Shown in pieces: positions 52,451 to 60,175 of a stretch of DNA of 64,000 nucleotides (within the stretch, counting starts at the first letter, position 1; the number at the start of each line of letters is the position of its first letter). The notes beneath the pieces were generated by a model, which was given only the letters and a program-made list of their open reading frames with translations, did no database searches and was not told the DNA's origin. Both the position numbers and the translations under genes were made by a program. Origin of the DNA: Candidatus Aalborgicola lynettensis (lineage in GTDB: Bacteria; Pseudomonadota; Gammaproteobacteria; Burkholderiales; Burkholderiaceae_C); assembly GCA_016719405.1 (NCBI GenBank), contig JADJZE010000001.1:124001-188000 (forward strand), in the 5' to 3' direction.

Positions 52451-53923
52451 ATGTCCACACCTACAACCACCCTCCAGCCGCAGAGCAGCATCGCACCCAG
52501 CCCGGTTGCTACCCCCTTGGGGGGTAGGGCGCCATACCCCGTCGGCGACCGTGGGGGTAACCCCTCCCACAGTGGCTTCGCTTTCAGCCCGGCGTATTTC
52601 GAATCCCTGGTGGATACCGCCCTGGACCACGCCAAAAAGCTGGGTGCCACCGATGCCGGAGCCGAGGTGTCCGAAGGTTGCGGCCTGAGTGTTTCCGTGC
52701 GCAACGGCGCGCTGGAGAACGTGGAGCGCAACCGCGACAAGTCGCTCGGTGTGACGGTGTACGTGGGCCAACGCCGGGGCAACGCCAGCACCTCCGACTT
52801 TTCCAAGGCCGCCATTCAGGAAACCGTGCGTGCGGCCTATGACATTGCCCGTTTCACCGCCGAAGACCCGTTTGCCAGCTTGCCGGATGCGAATGACATT
52901 GCCCCTGAAGCCGACCGCATGCGTGACCTGGACCTGTTTCACCCCTGGGCCCTGACCAGCGAAGACGCGGCCGTTTTGGCCATGCGCTGCGAAGCCGCCG
53001 CCATGGCAACCGACAAGCGCGTCACCAATAGTGAAGGCGCGGGTGTGTCGGCGCAGCAGTCGCATTTTTTCAGCGCCCACACGCACGGCTTTCGCGGTGG
53101 TTATGCCAGCTCGCGCCACTCCATGTCGGTGTCACCGATTGCGGGCAAGGGCCGCGACATGCAGCGTGACGCCTGGTACAGCTCCATGCGCCACCCCGAC
53201 GCGTTGGCCACGCCCGAGGCCATTGGCCGCTACGCCGCCGAGCGTGCCCTGAGCCGCCTGAAGGCGCGCAAAATTGCGACCGTGGAGTGCCCGGTGCTGT
53301 TCGAGTCGCCCATGGCGGCGGGCTTGCCGGGGGCTTTTGTGCAGGCGGTGAGTGGCGGTGCGCTGTACCGCAAGAGTTCGTTTTTGCTGGATTCGCTGGG
53401 TAAACCGGTGTTTCCCAAACACGTCAATATCCATGAAGACCCGTTTGTGCTGCGCGGCAAAGGCAGCTCGCCGTTTGACGACGAAGGTGTGCGGGTCAAA
53501 CCCCGCCAGGTGGTGGAAGATGGCCGCGTGCTGGGCTACTTTCTGAGCAGCTACTCGGCGCGCAAGCTGGGTATGCAAACCACGGGCAATTCGGGTGGTT
53601 CCCACAACCTGACGTTTACCTCGCGCCTGACCCGTTCCACCGACGATCTGGACGCCATGCTGCGCAAGCTGGGCACCGGTTTGTTTGTGACCGATCTGAT
53701 GGGGCAGGGCGTGAACTACGTCACCGGTGACTATTCACGCGGTGCCAGCGGCTTCTGGGTCGAGGGCGGGCAGATTGCCTATCCGGTGCACGAGATCACC
53801 ATCGCCGGCAACATGAAAGACATGCTCAAAGGTATCGAGGCCATAGGCGCCGACACCTACAACTACGGTGCCAAAACCGTGGGTTCTATCCTGGTCAACC
53901 GCATGAAGGTAGCCGGGAGCTGA
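52451..53923 (+). CDS. pmbA: metalloprotease PmbA (TldE)
   Basis: 490 residues from ATG 52451. TldD/PmbA features: ALDHAKKLGATDAGAEVSEG, RDKSLGVTVYVG, the DAWYSSMRHPD segment, and GNSGGSHNLTF plus TDLMGQGVNYVTGDYSRGASGF near the C-terminus. With TldD it forms a protease that cleaves small peptides such as antitoxins and modified-peptide precursors. The N-terminal ~40 residues (VATPLGGRAPYPVGDRGGNP) are encoded by a C/G-rich intergenic repeat read in frame, an oddity. Confidence 0.93.
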   Translation: MSTPTTTLQPQSSIAPSPVATPLGGRAPYPVGDRGGNPSHSGFAFSPAYFESLVDTALDHAKKLGATDAGAEVSEGCGLSVSVRNGALENVERNRDKSLGVTVYVGQRRGNASTSDFSKAAIQETVRAAYDIARFTAEDPFASLPDANDIAPEADRMRDLDLFHPWALTSEDAAVLAMRCEAAAMATDKRVTNSEGAGVSAQQSHFFSAHTHGFRGGYASSRHSMSVSPIAGKGRDMQRDAWYSSMRHPDALATPEAIGRYAAERALSRLKARKIATVECPVLFESPMAAGLPGAFVQAVSGGALYRKSSFLLDSLGKPVFPKHVNIHEDPFVLRGKGSSPFDDEGVRVKPRQVVEDGRVLGYFLSSYSARKLGMQTTGNSGGSHNLTFTSRLTRSTDDLDAMLRKLGTGLFVTDLMGQGVNYVTGDYSRGASGFWVEGGQIAYPVHEITIAGNMKDMLKGIEAIGADTYNYGAKTVGSILVNRMKVAGS

Positions 53924-53936
53924 GTCGTCATAAAAG

Positions 53937-54032
53937 AAGGGGGCAGGCCCGGGGGTCGCGGGGGCCCGGCCGGGGCGGGCCCCCGGGGGGGGGGGCCCGC
54001 CCCGGGGGGGGGCCGGGGGGGGGGGAGCATGC
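53937..54032. other. poly-G/poly-C block after pmbA; probable assembly defect
   Basis: Nearly 100 bp of alternating G and C homopolymers (for example 53990s and 54010s). No biological repeat of this kind was seen elsewhere except the other suspect blocks. Confidence 0.6.
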
Positions 54033-54812
54033 AAGGGCGCCGAGCGGGAAGGAGCTGGTCGTGCTGGCGTGCCGCAGGGAGGGGAGCTCCTTGCAAGTGG
54101 GCGAGCGGTGCCCTACATGAGGCCATGCTGGGATCTGCACCTTAAGGAGGCTGCGGCGCGAGAAGTGCAAGGTCGCATAAGAGCCGGGGCTCACGGAAAC
54201 TGCCACTTTCCCTTCCGGTGTCGTTGACCGCAACCTGCGCCAGGCGCCGGTTTCGTGTTTGGCGAGGGTGAACGACGACCAGACTGCTGGAAACGGCGGT
54301 GCGCGAGACGATAGACAACGGCAGGCGCAGCCGGAGTTTGTGGCGCGGTGGCTTGCGCGCCCGGGACGGGTGCCAAGTCCGGAGTCGGGTCGACCATGAG
54401 GCCAGTGCGGTCCACGCCGAGTTGCCAGCAACGCCTGCAACTGCCCGGCGCAACCAGGTGCTGGGTTGATCCGGGTGGGGCGTTTCAACGTCCTGCTGGC
54501 ATGCCGGGGGCGCCGCCATCTTGCGGCTGTCCGATTTTTGCGGCGCGCCGCGACAAACTGCGCAAGCCTGGGCAGCCACGCGCAGGCGGATGCCCCAGCT
54601 TGATGCATTGGTCGGTTCCTAGAGCGGCCTCGACGCTGCCTCGACGCCCTTTATTTACCGCAAGTCCGGTGCCAGCCCTTTTCCGCATGCGAACTCCTCA
54701 TTCCGTGGGCGCAAGGCCACTCTGGCTATGTGGCGCTGTCGAATTGAGTGATGCCGACACCGTTACGGTTTTGGCGGTGCGGCACCAATTGGGAGACGAT
54801 TGCCACTGAAGC
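54033..54812. other. unassigned GC-rich stretch
   Basis: About 780 bp with several overlapping open frames on the minus strand and none I recognise. In related genomes dnaG (and rpoD) usually follow rpsU-yqeY, but no primase sequence is present here. The stretch could be a decayed mobile element or sequence joined wrongly across the poly-G block. No terminal inverted repeats were seen. Confidence 0.4.
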
Positions 54813-54814
54813 GA

Positions 54815-55260
54815 TCAGCCCGCCAGCGCCGCCTTCACAGCAGCCGACACGGTGCCCATCTCGGCCTTGCCAGCCAGGCGGGTCTTGACCACGCCCATCA
54901 CCTTGCCCATGTCGCCGGGGCCGGAGGCGCCCATCTCACCACGATGGCTTTGACGGCTGCCAACACTTCGTCTGCGGACATGCGCTGGGGCAGATAGGTT
55001 TGCAGCACCTTCATCTCTGCTTCTTCTTTGTCGGCCAAATCGGCGCGCTCGGCTTTCTTGAAGGCCTCAATGCTGTCTTTGCGTTGCTTGATGAGTTTGT
55101 CCACAATGGCGACCACAATGGCGTCGTCCAGCTCCACACGCTCGTCCACTTCTTTTTGTTTCATAGCCGCCAGCAGCAGGCGGATGGTGCCCAGGCGCTC
55201 GCTGTCTTTGGCGCGCATGGCGGTTTTCATGTCGTCGGTGATTTGGTCTTTGAGTGTCAT
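54815..55260 (-). pseudogene. yqeY: GatB/YqeY domain protein, frameshifted near the 3' end
   Basis: About 148 residues when read across a frameshift. The N-terminal ~107 residues (LKDQITDDMKTAMRAKDSER, LLLAAMKQKEVDER, KVLQTYLPQRMSADEV) are intact. Near 54935 one base appears missing: the frame then gives WAPPAPATWAR and stops at 54898, whereas the next frame continues as the family C-terminus (EMGASGPGDMGKVMGVVKTR ... AAVKAALAG) to a stop at 54815. It might be a sequencing error. YqeY's function is unclear; the C-terminal domain is the tRNA-binding-like tail shared with GatB. It follows rpsU as usual. Confidence 0.85.
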
Positions 55261-55301
55261 GGAGCGCTTTCTAAATTAATAACCTTGCGGGACAGATCTT
55301 C

Positions 55302-55341
55302 AAAAAAAAAGCCCGCCTGGCGTCCCTGGCGAGCTTTTTTT
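55302..55341 (-). terminator. intrinsic terminator after rpsU (may work in both directions)
   Basis: On the minus strand GCTCGCC pairs with GGCGGGC with one G-U pair, around a loop of about 10 nt, followed by a run of T (A run 55302-55310 on the plus strand). A T run on the plus side (55335-55341) allows some bidirectional action. It separates rpsU from yqeY and would limit read-through. Confidence 0.78.
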
Positions 55342-55372
55342 GGCCGGTAAAGGCACTGATGCCGCAAGGCGA

Positions 55373-55585
55373 TCAGTACATCTTCTTGGGCAATTGCATC
55401 GAGCGGATACGCTTGTAGTTGCGCTTGACGGCGGCTGCCTTCTTGCGCTTGCGCTCTGCGGTGGGCTTCTCGTAGAACTCGCGGGCGCGCAAGTCGGTCA
55501 GCAAACCCAGTTTTTCGATGGTGCGCTTGAAGCGACGCAGGGCGACGTCAAATGGCTCGTTTTCTTTTACACGGATGGTTGTCAT
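55373..55585 (-). CDS. rpsU: 30S ribosomal protein S21
   Basis: 70 residues: TTIRVKENEPFDVALRRFKR, TIEKLGLLTDLRAREFYEKP and a basic C-terminal tail (KRKKAAAVKRNYKRI). It matches bacterial S21, which helps mRNA base-pair with 16S rRNA during initiation. It is upstream of yqeY, the conserved order. A TATAAT-like promoter lies about 130 bp upstream, leaving a leader with a hairpin. Confidence 0.97.
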   Translation of the reverse strand: MTTIRVKENEPFDVALRRFKRTIEKLGLLTDLRAREFYEKPTAERKRKKAAAVKRNYKRIRSMQLPKKMY

Positions 55586-55662
55586 TACGTAATGTTGTCC
55601 AAAATATGCCGCCAGAGGGTGTCAGGGAAGATCGGTGCCCCAACGCCATACGCAGCTGAAAT

Positions 55663-55696
55663 CCCCGTCTGTAACTAGTATTTGGCCGACGGGGTA
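55663..55696 (-). promoter_or_regulatory. hairpin in the rpsU leader
   Basis: CCCCGTC and GACGGGG (7-bp perfect arms, 20-nt spacer) lie between the predicted rpsU promoter and its start. No T run follows, so it is not a terminator; it may be a leader structure for control or stability. Confidence 0.4.
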
Positions 55697-55716
55697 TGCC
55701 AAGAAAAGTCTGCGAT

Positions 55717-55745
55717 TATAGCCTGAACGTGAAAATTCGAAACCA
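55717..55745 (-). promoter_or_regulatory. probable rpsU promoter
   Basis: On the minus strand a perfect TATAAT (55717-55722) follows a weak TTTCGA at 16-bp spacing. It precedes the rpsU leader and is the best sigma-70-like -10 site in this region. Confidence 0.5.
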
Positions 55746-55754
55746 CGCGTTCTG

Positions 55755-55830
55755 GAGGACTCAACTCGCCCCAAGGCGAGTTAGCCCCTTCGGGGGGCAG
55801 CGACACGCGTAGCGGCGGAGCGTGGGGGCT
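55755..55830. repeat. C/G-rich intergenic repeat downstream of the HI0933-type gene
   Basis: CTCAACTCGCCCCAAGGCGA then GTTAGCCCCTTCGGGGGGCA and GCGTAGCGGCGGAGCGTGGG: two nested hairpins (TCGCC/GGCGA and GCCCC/GGGGC). Same class as the copies near 8.5, 35.2 and 52.5 kb. Confidence 0.6.
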
Positions 55831-57069
55831 TTACTTGAGCCGCTCGGCTAGTGCGTTTGCGCATGCAAACGCACTAGCCCAGGCCCACTGGAAGTTGTAG
55901 CCGCCCAGCCAGCCGGTCACGTCCACCACCTCGCCGATGAAATACAGGCCCGGCTGGCGCGACTCCATGGTCTGGCCCGACAGGGCCCGCGTGTCCACGC
56001 CACCGGCGGTGACTTCGGCTTTGGCATAACCCTCGGTGCCGGTGGGCGTGAGCTCCCAGCGGCCCACGCGCTCGGCCAGGGCTACCAGCGACTTGTCGGT
56101 GGCTTCATTGATGGGGCGCGCCCAGTCGTGCCCCCATTGTGGGCCCTGTGCCACCCAGGTGTCGGCCAGGCGCGCGGGCACCAGCGCTGCGAGCTCGTTA
56201 GCAATGCGTTTGCGTGAGCTGGCCTTGGCGTGTTGCAGCCAGGGCTGCAGGTCGGTGCCGGGCGCCAGATTCAGGCGGATGGGGGTGCCGGGTTGCCAGT
56301 AGCTTGATATTTGCAGCACACCGGGGCCGCTGATGCCCCGGTGGGTGAGCAGCAGGTCTTCCAAAAACGCCACCGATTCCTTTTTGGCGCCCGTGGCAAT
56401 TTCCACCGGCAACGACAAACCCGACAACTGGGCAAATGGCGCCCAGGCCTGTGCGTCAAAAGTCAGCGGCACCAGGGCCGCACGCGGTGGGATGACTGGC
56501 AAGTCAAACTGTTTGGCCATTCGATAACCCCAATCGGTGGCGCCGATCTTCGGGATGGACAGGCCACCGGTGGCCACCACCACTGTCGCGCAGTGGATGG
56601 TGCCGTTGCTGCTATCAATTTCATAGCTGCTTGCGCACGTTCCATGCGCGGTAGCGGCCAAAAACCTTATGGTTTTCACGCTGCAGGGCTGCCAGCGGGT
56701 GACGCCCCCGGCGGCGCATTCGGCCAGCAGCACGTCGATGATGTCTTGCGCCGAGCGGTCGCAAAACAGCTGGCCCTTGTGTTTTTCGTGGAAGGCTATT
56801 CTGTGCTTTTGCAGCAACGCCACAAAGTCGCGCGGGCTGTAGCGCGCCAGGGCCGAGCGGCAAAAGCGCGGGTTGTCGCTTAAAAAGTTGGCCGGGCTGG
56901 TGCCGGTGTTGGTGAAGTTGCAGCGCCCACCGCCCGAGATGCGGATTTTTTCGGCCACTTTGTCGCTGTGGTCCAGCACCACAACCTTCAAGCCCAACTG
57001 GCCCGCCACGCCCGCACAAAACAGGCCGGCCGCCCCGGCCCCCACAATCACCACGTCAAAACTATGCAT
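55831..57069 (-). CDS. HI0933/BaiN-family flavoprotein
   Basis: 412 residues. FAD-binding Rossmann motif at the N-terminus (DVVIVGAGAAGLFCAGVAGQ), the family signature RISGGGRCNFTNTG, a second glycine motif VVVATGGLSIPKIGATDWGY, and the C-terminal GLYFIGEVVDVTGWLGGYNF. Function unknown; the family includes BaiN-type oxidoreductases. A non-conserved stretch (about residues 135-155, FLAATAHGTCASSYEIDSSN) is encoded by repeat copy j inserted in frame. The inserted residues lie in a loop region, so the protein may still fold. Confidence 0.9.
   Translation of the reverse strand: MHSFDVVIVGAGAAGLFCAGVAGQLGLKVVVLDHSDKVAEKIRISGGGRCNFTNTGTSPANFLSDNPRFCRSALARYSPRDFVALLQKHRIAFHEKHKGQLFCDRSAQDIIDVLLAECAAGGVTRWQPCSVKTIRFLAATAHGTCASSYEIDSSNGTIHCATVVVATGGLSIPKIGATDWGYRMAKQFDLPVIPPRAALVPLTFDAQAWAPFAQLSGLSLPVEIATGAKKESVAFLEDLLLTHRGISGPGVLQISSYWQPGTPIRLNLAPGTDLQPWLQHAKASSRKRIANELAALVPARLADTWVAQGPQWGHDWARPINEATDKSLVALAERVGRWELTPTGTEGYAKAEVTAGGVDTRALSGQTMESRQPGLYFIGEVVDVTGWLGGYNFQWAWASAFACANALAERLK
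56611..56666 (+). repeat. 57-bp dispersed repeat, copy j, inside the flavoprotein gene
   Basis: GCTATCAATTTCATAGCTGC, then TTGCGCACGTTCCATGCGCG and CGGCCAAAAA. It is read in frame on the opposite strand. Confidence 0.85.
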
Positions 57070-57265
57070 GGGCCGCAGTGTAGACGCAGCCCGTTCACCC
57101 GCCCACTACGCCGACGCCCGCATGGTCTGGTGGACAATGGGGGGCAAATAACTTTCAACTGCCCATTACGAACTGAACCGGGATGACCCGTTGTGTTTGG
57201 GAGCCCCCAGCCGCACTGCCAGTGCGTCCAACAGACGATCCTGGTTTCACTACAAGGAGCTTTTT

Positions 57266-60019
57266 GTGGAACTGAATATCAACGGCAAGGGCGTCACGGT
57301 AGACGCCGACCCCGCCATGCCCCTGCTGTGGGTGCTGCGCGATGCACTCAACATGACCGGCACCAAATTTGGCTGCGGCATTGCCGCCTGTGGCGCCTGC
57401 ACCGTGCACATTGATGGCCAAGCCGTGCGCTCCTGTGTGATGCCGGTGTCCGCCGTGGTGGGCAAGAAAATTCGCACCATTGAAGCGCTGGGCACTGCCG
57501 ACAAGGCCCACCGCCTGCAGGAGGCCTGGATTGCCGAGCAAGTGCCCCAGTGTGGTTACTGCCAAAGCGGCATGCTAATGGCTGCCGCCGCGCTGTTGGC
57601 GCGCAAGCCGCACCCTACCGATGCCGACATTGACGCGGCCATGACCAACATCTGCCGCTGCGGCACCTACCAGCGCGTGCGTGCCGCCATTCACCGTGCG
57701 GCGGGCGTAGCGCCTGCGGCGCCGGTGGCACTGGCGACCACCAGGAGTGTCGGTATGAAGCGCCGTACCTGGATTTTGAGCGCCCTGGGCGCCACCGGCG
57801 CCATGGTGGTGGGCTGGGGCGTGTTGCCCGCACGCAGCCGCATGGGGAGTGGCGCGTTGATGCTGCCCACCGATGGTGATGTGGCGCTCAATGGCTGGAT
57901 CAAGATTGCAGCGGATGGCGGCATCATCCTGGCCATGCCGCGCAGCGAGATGGGGCAGGGCGTACACACCGGACTGGCCATGCTGGTGGCCGAGGAGCTG
58001 GATGTGCCACTGGAGCGCGTGGCGTTGGAACAAGCCGGGCATGACGCCATCTACGGCAATGTGTCGATGATTCTGGGCAGCCTGCCATTCCATCCGCTGG
58101 AGTCCGAAGGTGGCAACAAGCCCGCCTCGGTGCGGGTGGGTGAATGGGTGGTGGGCAAGATTGCGCGCGAGCTGGGCATCAACGCCACGGGCGGTTCATC
58201 CAGCATTGCCGATGCCTGGGAGCCCCTGCGCAGCGCAGCCGCCACGGCGCGTGCCAGCCTGCTGGGTGCGGCAGCCGCGCAGTGGAAAGTGCCGGTGGCC
58301 GAATTGGCGGTGCAAGACGGCGTGGTACGCCACGCATCCGGTCAATCAGGCCACTATGGTCTGTTTGCAAAGGATGCTGCGGGCGCCGCCCCCACCATCA
58401 TGGCGCCCAAGGATCGCACGGCGTGGAAGCTGATTGGCAAACCCGCCAAACGCAGCGACATTCCCGCCAAAACCAATGGCAGCGCCCGTTTTGGTATTGA
58501 TGTGCGCCTGCCCGGCATGTTGTTTGCCGCCGTGCGCCAGTGCCCCATGATTGGCGGCACACCCGGTACGGTGGACGCCAAGGCTGCCCTAGCCAAACCC
58601 GGGGTGCACAAGTTGGTGATGCTGGATTCCATGGGCGGCTCCACCGCCGGTTTTGCGGTGGTCGCGCAAAGTAGCTGGCATGCGCGCCAGGCGTTGGACG
58701 CCGTGCAAGTGCAATGGCAGCAGCGTGCCGACGGAGCCCTGGACACCACCCGCATTCAAGCGGCAATGCAAGAGCAGCTTAAGTCGGAGAGCGGCTTTAC
58801 CTTTTACAGCAAAGGCGATGCCGCGAAGGCCGAAGCCGCAGCCACCCGCACGGTGGAGGCCGACTACAGTGCGCCTTACCTGGCCCACGCCACCATGGAG
58901 CCCATGAACTGCACCGCTCAAGTGCAGGCTGGCAAGGTGGAAGTGTGGGTTCCCACGCAGGTGCCCGGCATGGCGCGGGCCATTGCCGCCAAGGTGGCGG
59001 GCGTGGACGTGGATAAGGTCACCCTGCATGTGACCCTGCTGGGAGGTGGTTTTGGCCGACGTCTGGATGTGGATTTTGTCGCCCAGGCTGTGCGGGTGGC
59101 CATGGAATGTGATGGCAAGCCGGTGCAGCTGCTGTGGTCGCGCGAAGAAGACACCATGCACGACTTCTACCGCCCCATGCATGTGGCCCGGCTGACGGCT
59201 GCCATTGATGCACAGGGTGCTGTGAGCAGCTTGCGCATCCAATCCGCCGGTGATGCTATCAGCCCGCGCTGGTTGGAGCGCACCATGCCTGCATTGGCTG
59301 GCCCCGTGGACGCGCCCGACAAAACTGCCTCGGAAGGTCTGTTTGACTTGCCCTACGGTTTTGCCAATCAGCATATGGCCCATGTGGCCACCCGCTCGGG
59401 CGTGCCGGTGGGGTTTTGGCGCTCGGTGGGGCATTCGCACAACGCCTTCTTCTCTGAAGGGTTTGTGGATGAGTTGGCGGCGCAGACCCAACAAGACCCG
59501 TATGCCTTCCGTTCTGCCTTGCTGCAAGCGGCACCCCGCTACCTGGCGGTTTTGCAACTGGCGGCCGACAAGGCCGGGTGGGGCAGTGCGCTGCCGAAAG
59601 GCCGTGCGCGTGGCATTGCCTTGCACGAGTCGTTTGGCTCCATCGTGGCCGAAGTGGCCGAGGTGTCGCTGCAGGACGGCAAACCGCGCGTGCACCGCGT
59701 GGTGTGCGCCATCGACTGCGGCACCGTCATCAACCCCAACACGGTGGCGCAGCAGATGGAAAGCGCGGTCATCTTCGGCCTGACCGCAGCCCTGCATGGG
59801 CGCATCGACATCGTCGAGGGGGTGGTGCAGCAAAGCAACTTTGGCAACTACCCCATGGTGCAAATGGACCAGGCGCCGGTGGTGGAGACCTGGGTGGTGC
59901 CCAGCACCCGCGCGCCCGGCGGGGTGGGTGAGCCCGGTGTGCCGCCTATTGCCCCGGCGGTGGCCAATGCCCTGTTTGCGCTGACGGGTAAGCGCCAGCG
60001 CGCACTGCCTTTGGTGTAA
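57266..60019 (+). CDS. fused molybdenum hydroxylase (2Fe-2S subunit plus molybdopterin subunit; IorA-IorB type)
   Basis: 917 residues from GTG 57266, which has AAGGAG 7 bp upstream. Residues 1-155 are a complete [2Fe-2S] subunit: ferredoxin-like CGIAACGACTVHID and helical-cluster CGYCQSGM and CRCGTYQR. After a short linker, KRRTWILSALGATGAMVVGWG starts what is normally a separate protein, with its twin-arginine-like/membrane segment now internal. The rest is the molybdopterin-cytosine-type large subunit (MPRSEMGQGVHTGLAMLVAEE, LLGGGFGRR, GFWRSVGHSHNAFFSEGFVD, GGVGEPGVPPIAPAVANAL with the catalytic Glu). It resembles isoquinoline 1-oxidoreductase; the substrate is unknown. Confidence 0.87.
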   Translation: MELNINGKGVTVDADPAMPLLWVLRDALNMTGTKFGCGIAACGACTVHIDGQAVRSCVMPVSAVVGKKIRTIEALGTADKAHRLQEAWIAEQVPQCGYCQSGMLMAAAALLARKPHPTDADIDAAMTNICRCGTYQRVRAAIHRAAGVAPAAPVALATTRSVGMKRRTWILSALGATGAMVVGWGVLPARSRMGSGALMLPTDGDVALNGWIKIAADGGIILAMPRSEMGQGVHTGLAMLVAEELDVPLERVALEQAGHDAIYGNVSMILGSLPFHPLESEGGNKPASVRVGEWVVGKIARELGINATGGSSSIADAWEPLRSAAATARASLLGAAAAQWKVPVAELAVQDGVVRHASGQSGHYGLFAKDAAGAAPTIMAPKDRTAWKLIGKPAKRSDIPAKTNGSARFGIDVRLPGMLFAAVRQCPMIGGTPGTVDAKAALAKPGVHKLVMLDSMGGSTAGFAVVAQSSWHARQALDAVQVQWQQRADGALDTTRIQAAMQEQLKSESGFTFYSKGDAAKAEAAATRTVEADYSAPYLAHATMEPMNCTAQVQAGKVEVWVPTQVPGMARAIAAKVAGVDVDKVTLHVTLLGGGFGRRLDVDFVAQAVRVAMECDGKPVQLLWSREEDTMHDFYRPMHVARLTAAIDAQGAVSSLRIQSAGDAISPRWLERTMPALAGPVDAPDKTASEGLFDLPYGFANQHMAHVATRSGVPVGFWRSVGHSHNAFFSEGFVDELAAQTQQDPYAFRSALLQAAPRYLAVLQLAADKAGWGSALPKGRARGIALHESFGSIVAEVAEVSLQDGKPRVHRVVCAIDCGTVINPNTVAQQMESAVIFGLTAALHGRIDIVEGVVQQSNFGNYPMVQMDQAPVVETWVVPSTRAPGGVGEPGVPPIAPAVANALFALTGKRQRALPLV

Positions 60020-60036
60020 CGCGACGGGCGCTATTT

Positions 60037-60093
60037 GCTATTGTTTTTATAGCTGCTTGCGCACGTCAGACGTGCGCAAAGTGCCTATTTGGC
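60037..60093 (+). repeat. 57-bp dispersed repeat, copy k (best-preserved palindrome)
   Basis: GCTATTGTTTTTATAGCTGC, then TTGCGCACGTCAGACGTGCGC and AAAGTGCCTATTTGGC. The core GCGCACGTCAGACGTGCGC is a perfect palindrome about a central A. The stop of the outer-membrane-factor vestige lies in it. Confidence 0.9.
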
Positions 60094-60175
60094 ATGTTAA
60101 ATCCGGGTATCCCAATCTACCGCTGCCGCCAAGCACCTTGCACAGCGTGACCCGGTACATGGGGCGCTTATTCAT
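60047..60175 (-). pseudogene. possible vestige of an RND outer-membrane factor gene
   Basis: A 42-codon frame whose ATG overlaps the RND permease stop (ATGAATAA), as the outer-membrane factor gene often does in such operons. After MNKRPM it reads YRVTLCKVLGGSG, which resembles the last residues of NodT/OprM-type proteins (usual pattern: LYKxLGGGW). This suggests that nearly the whole ~1.4-kb gene was deleted between its start and end, with repeat copy k now supplying the stop. The identification rests on a short match. Confidence 0.4.

Noticed and set aside
54142..54579. 145-codon minus-strand frame in the unassigned stretch
   Set aside because: Considered as a transposase remnant, but no catalytic motif, inverted repeats or target duplications are visible.
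7651..60093. A CRISPR array made of the 57-bp repeats
   Set aside because: Copies are kilobases apart, in both orientations, and not separated by uniform spacers.
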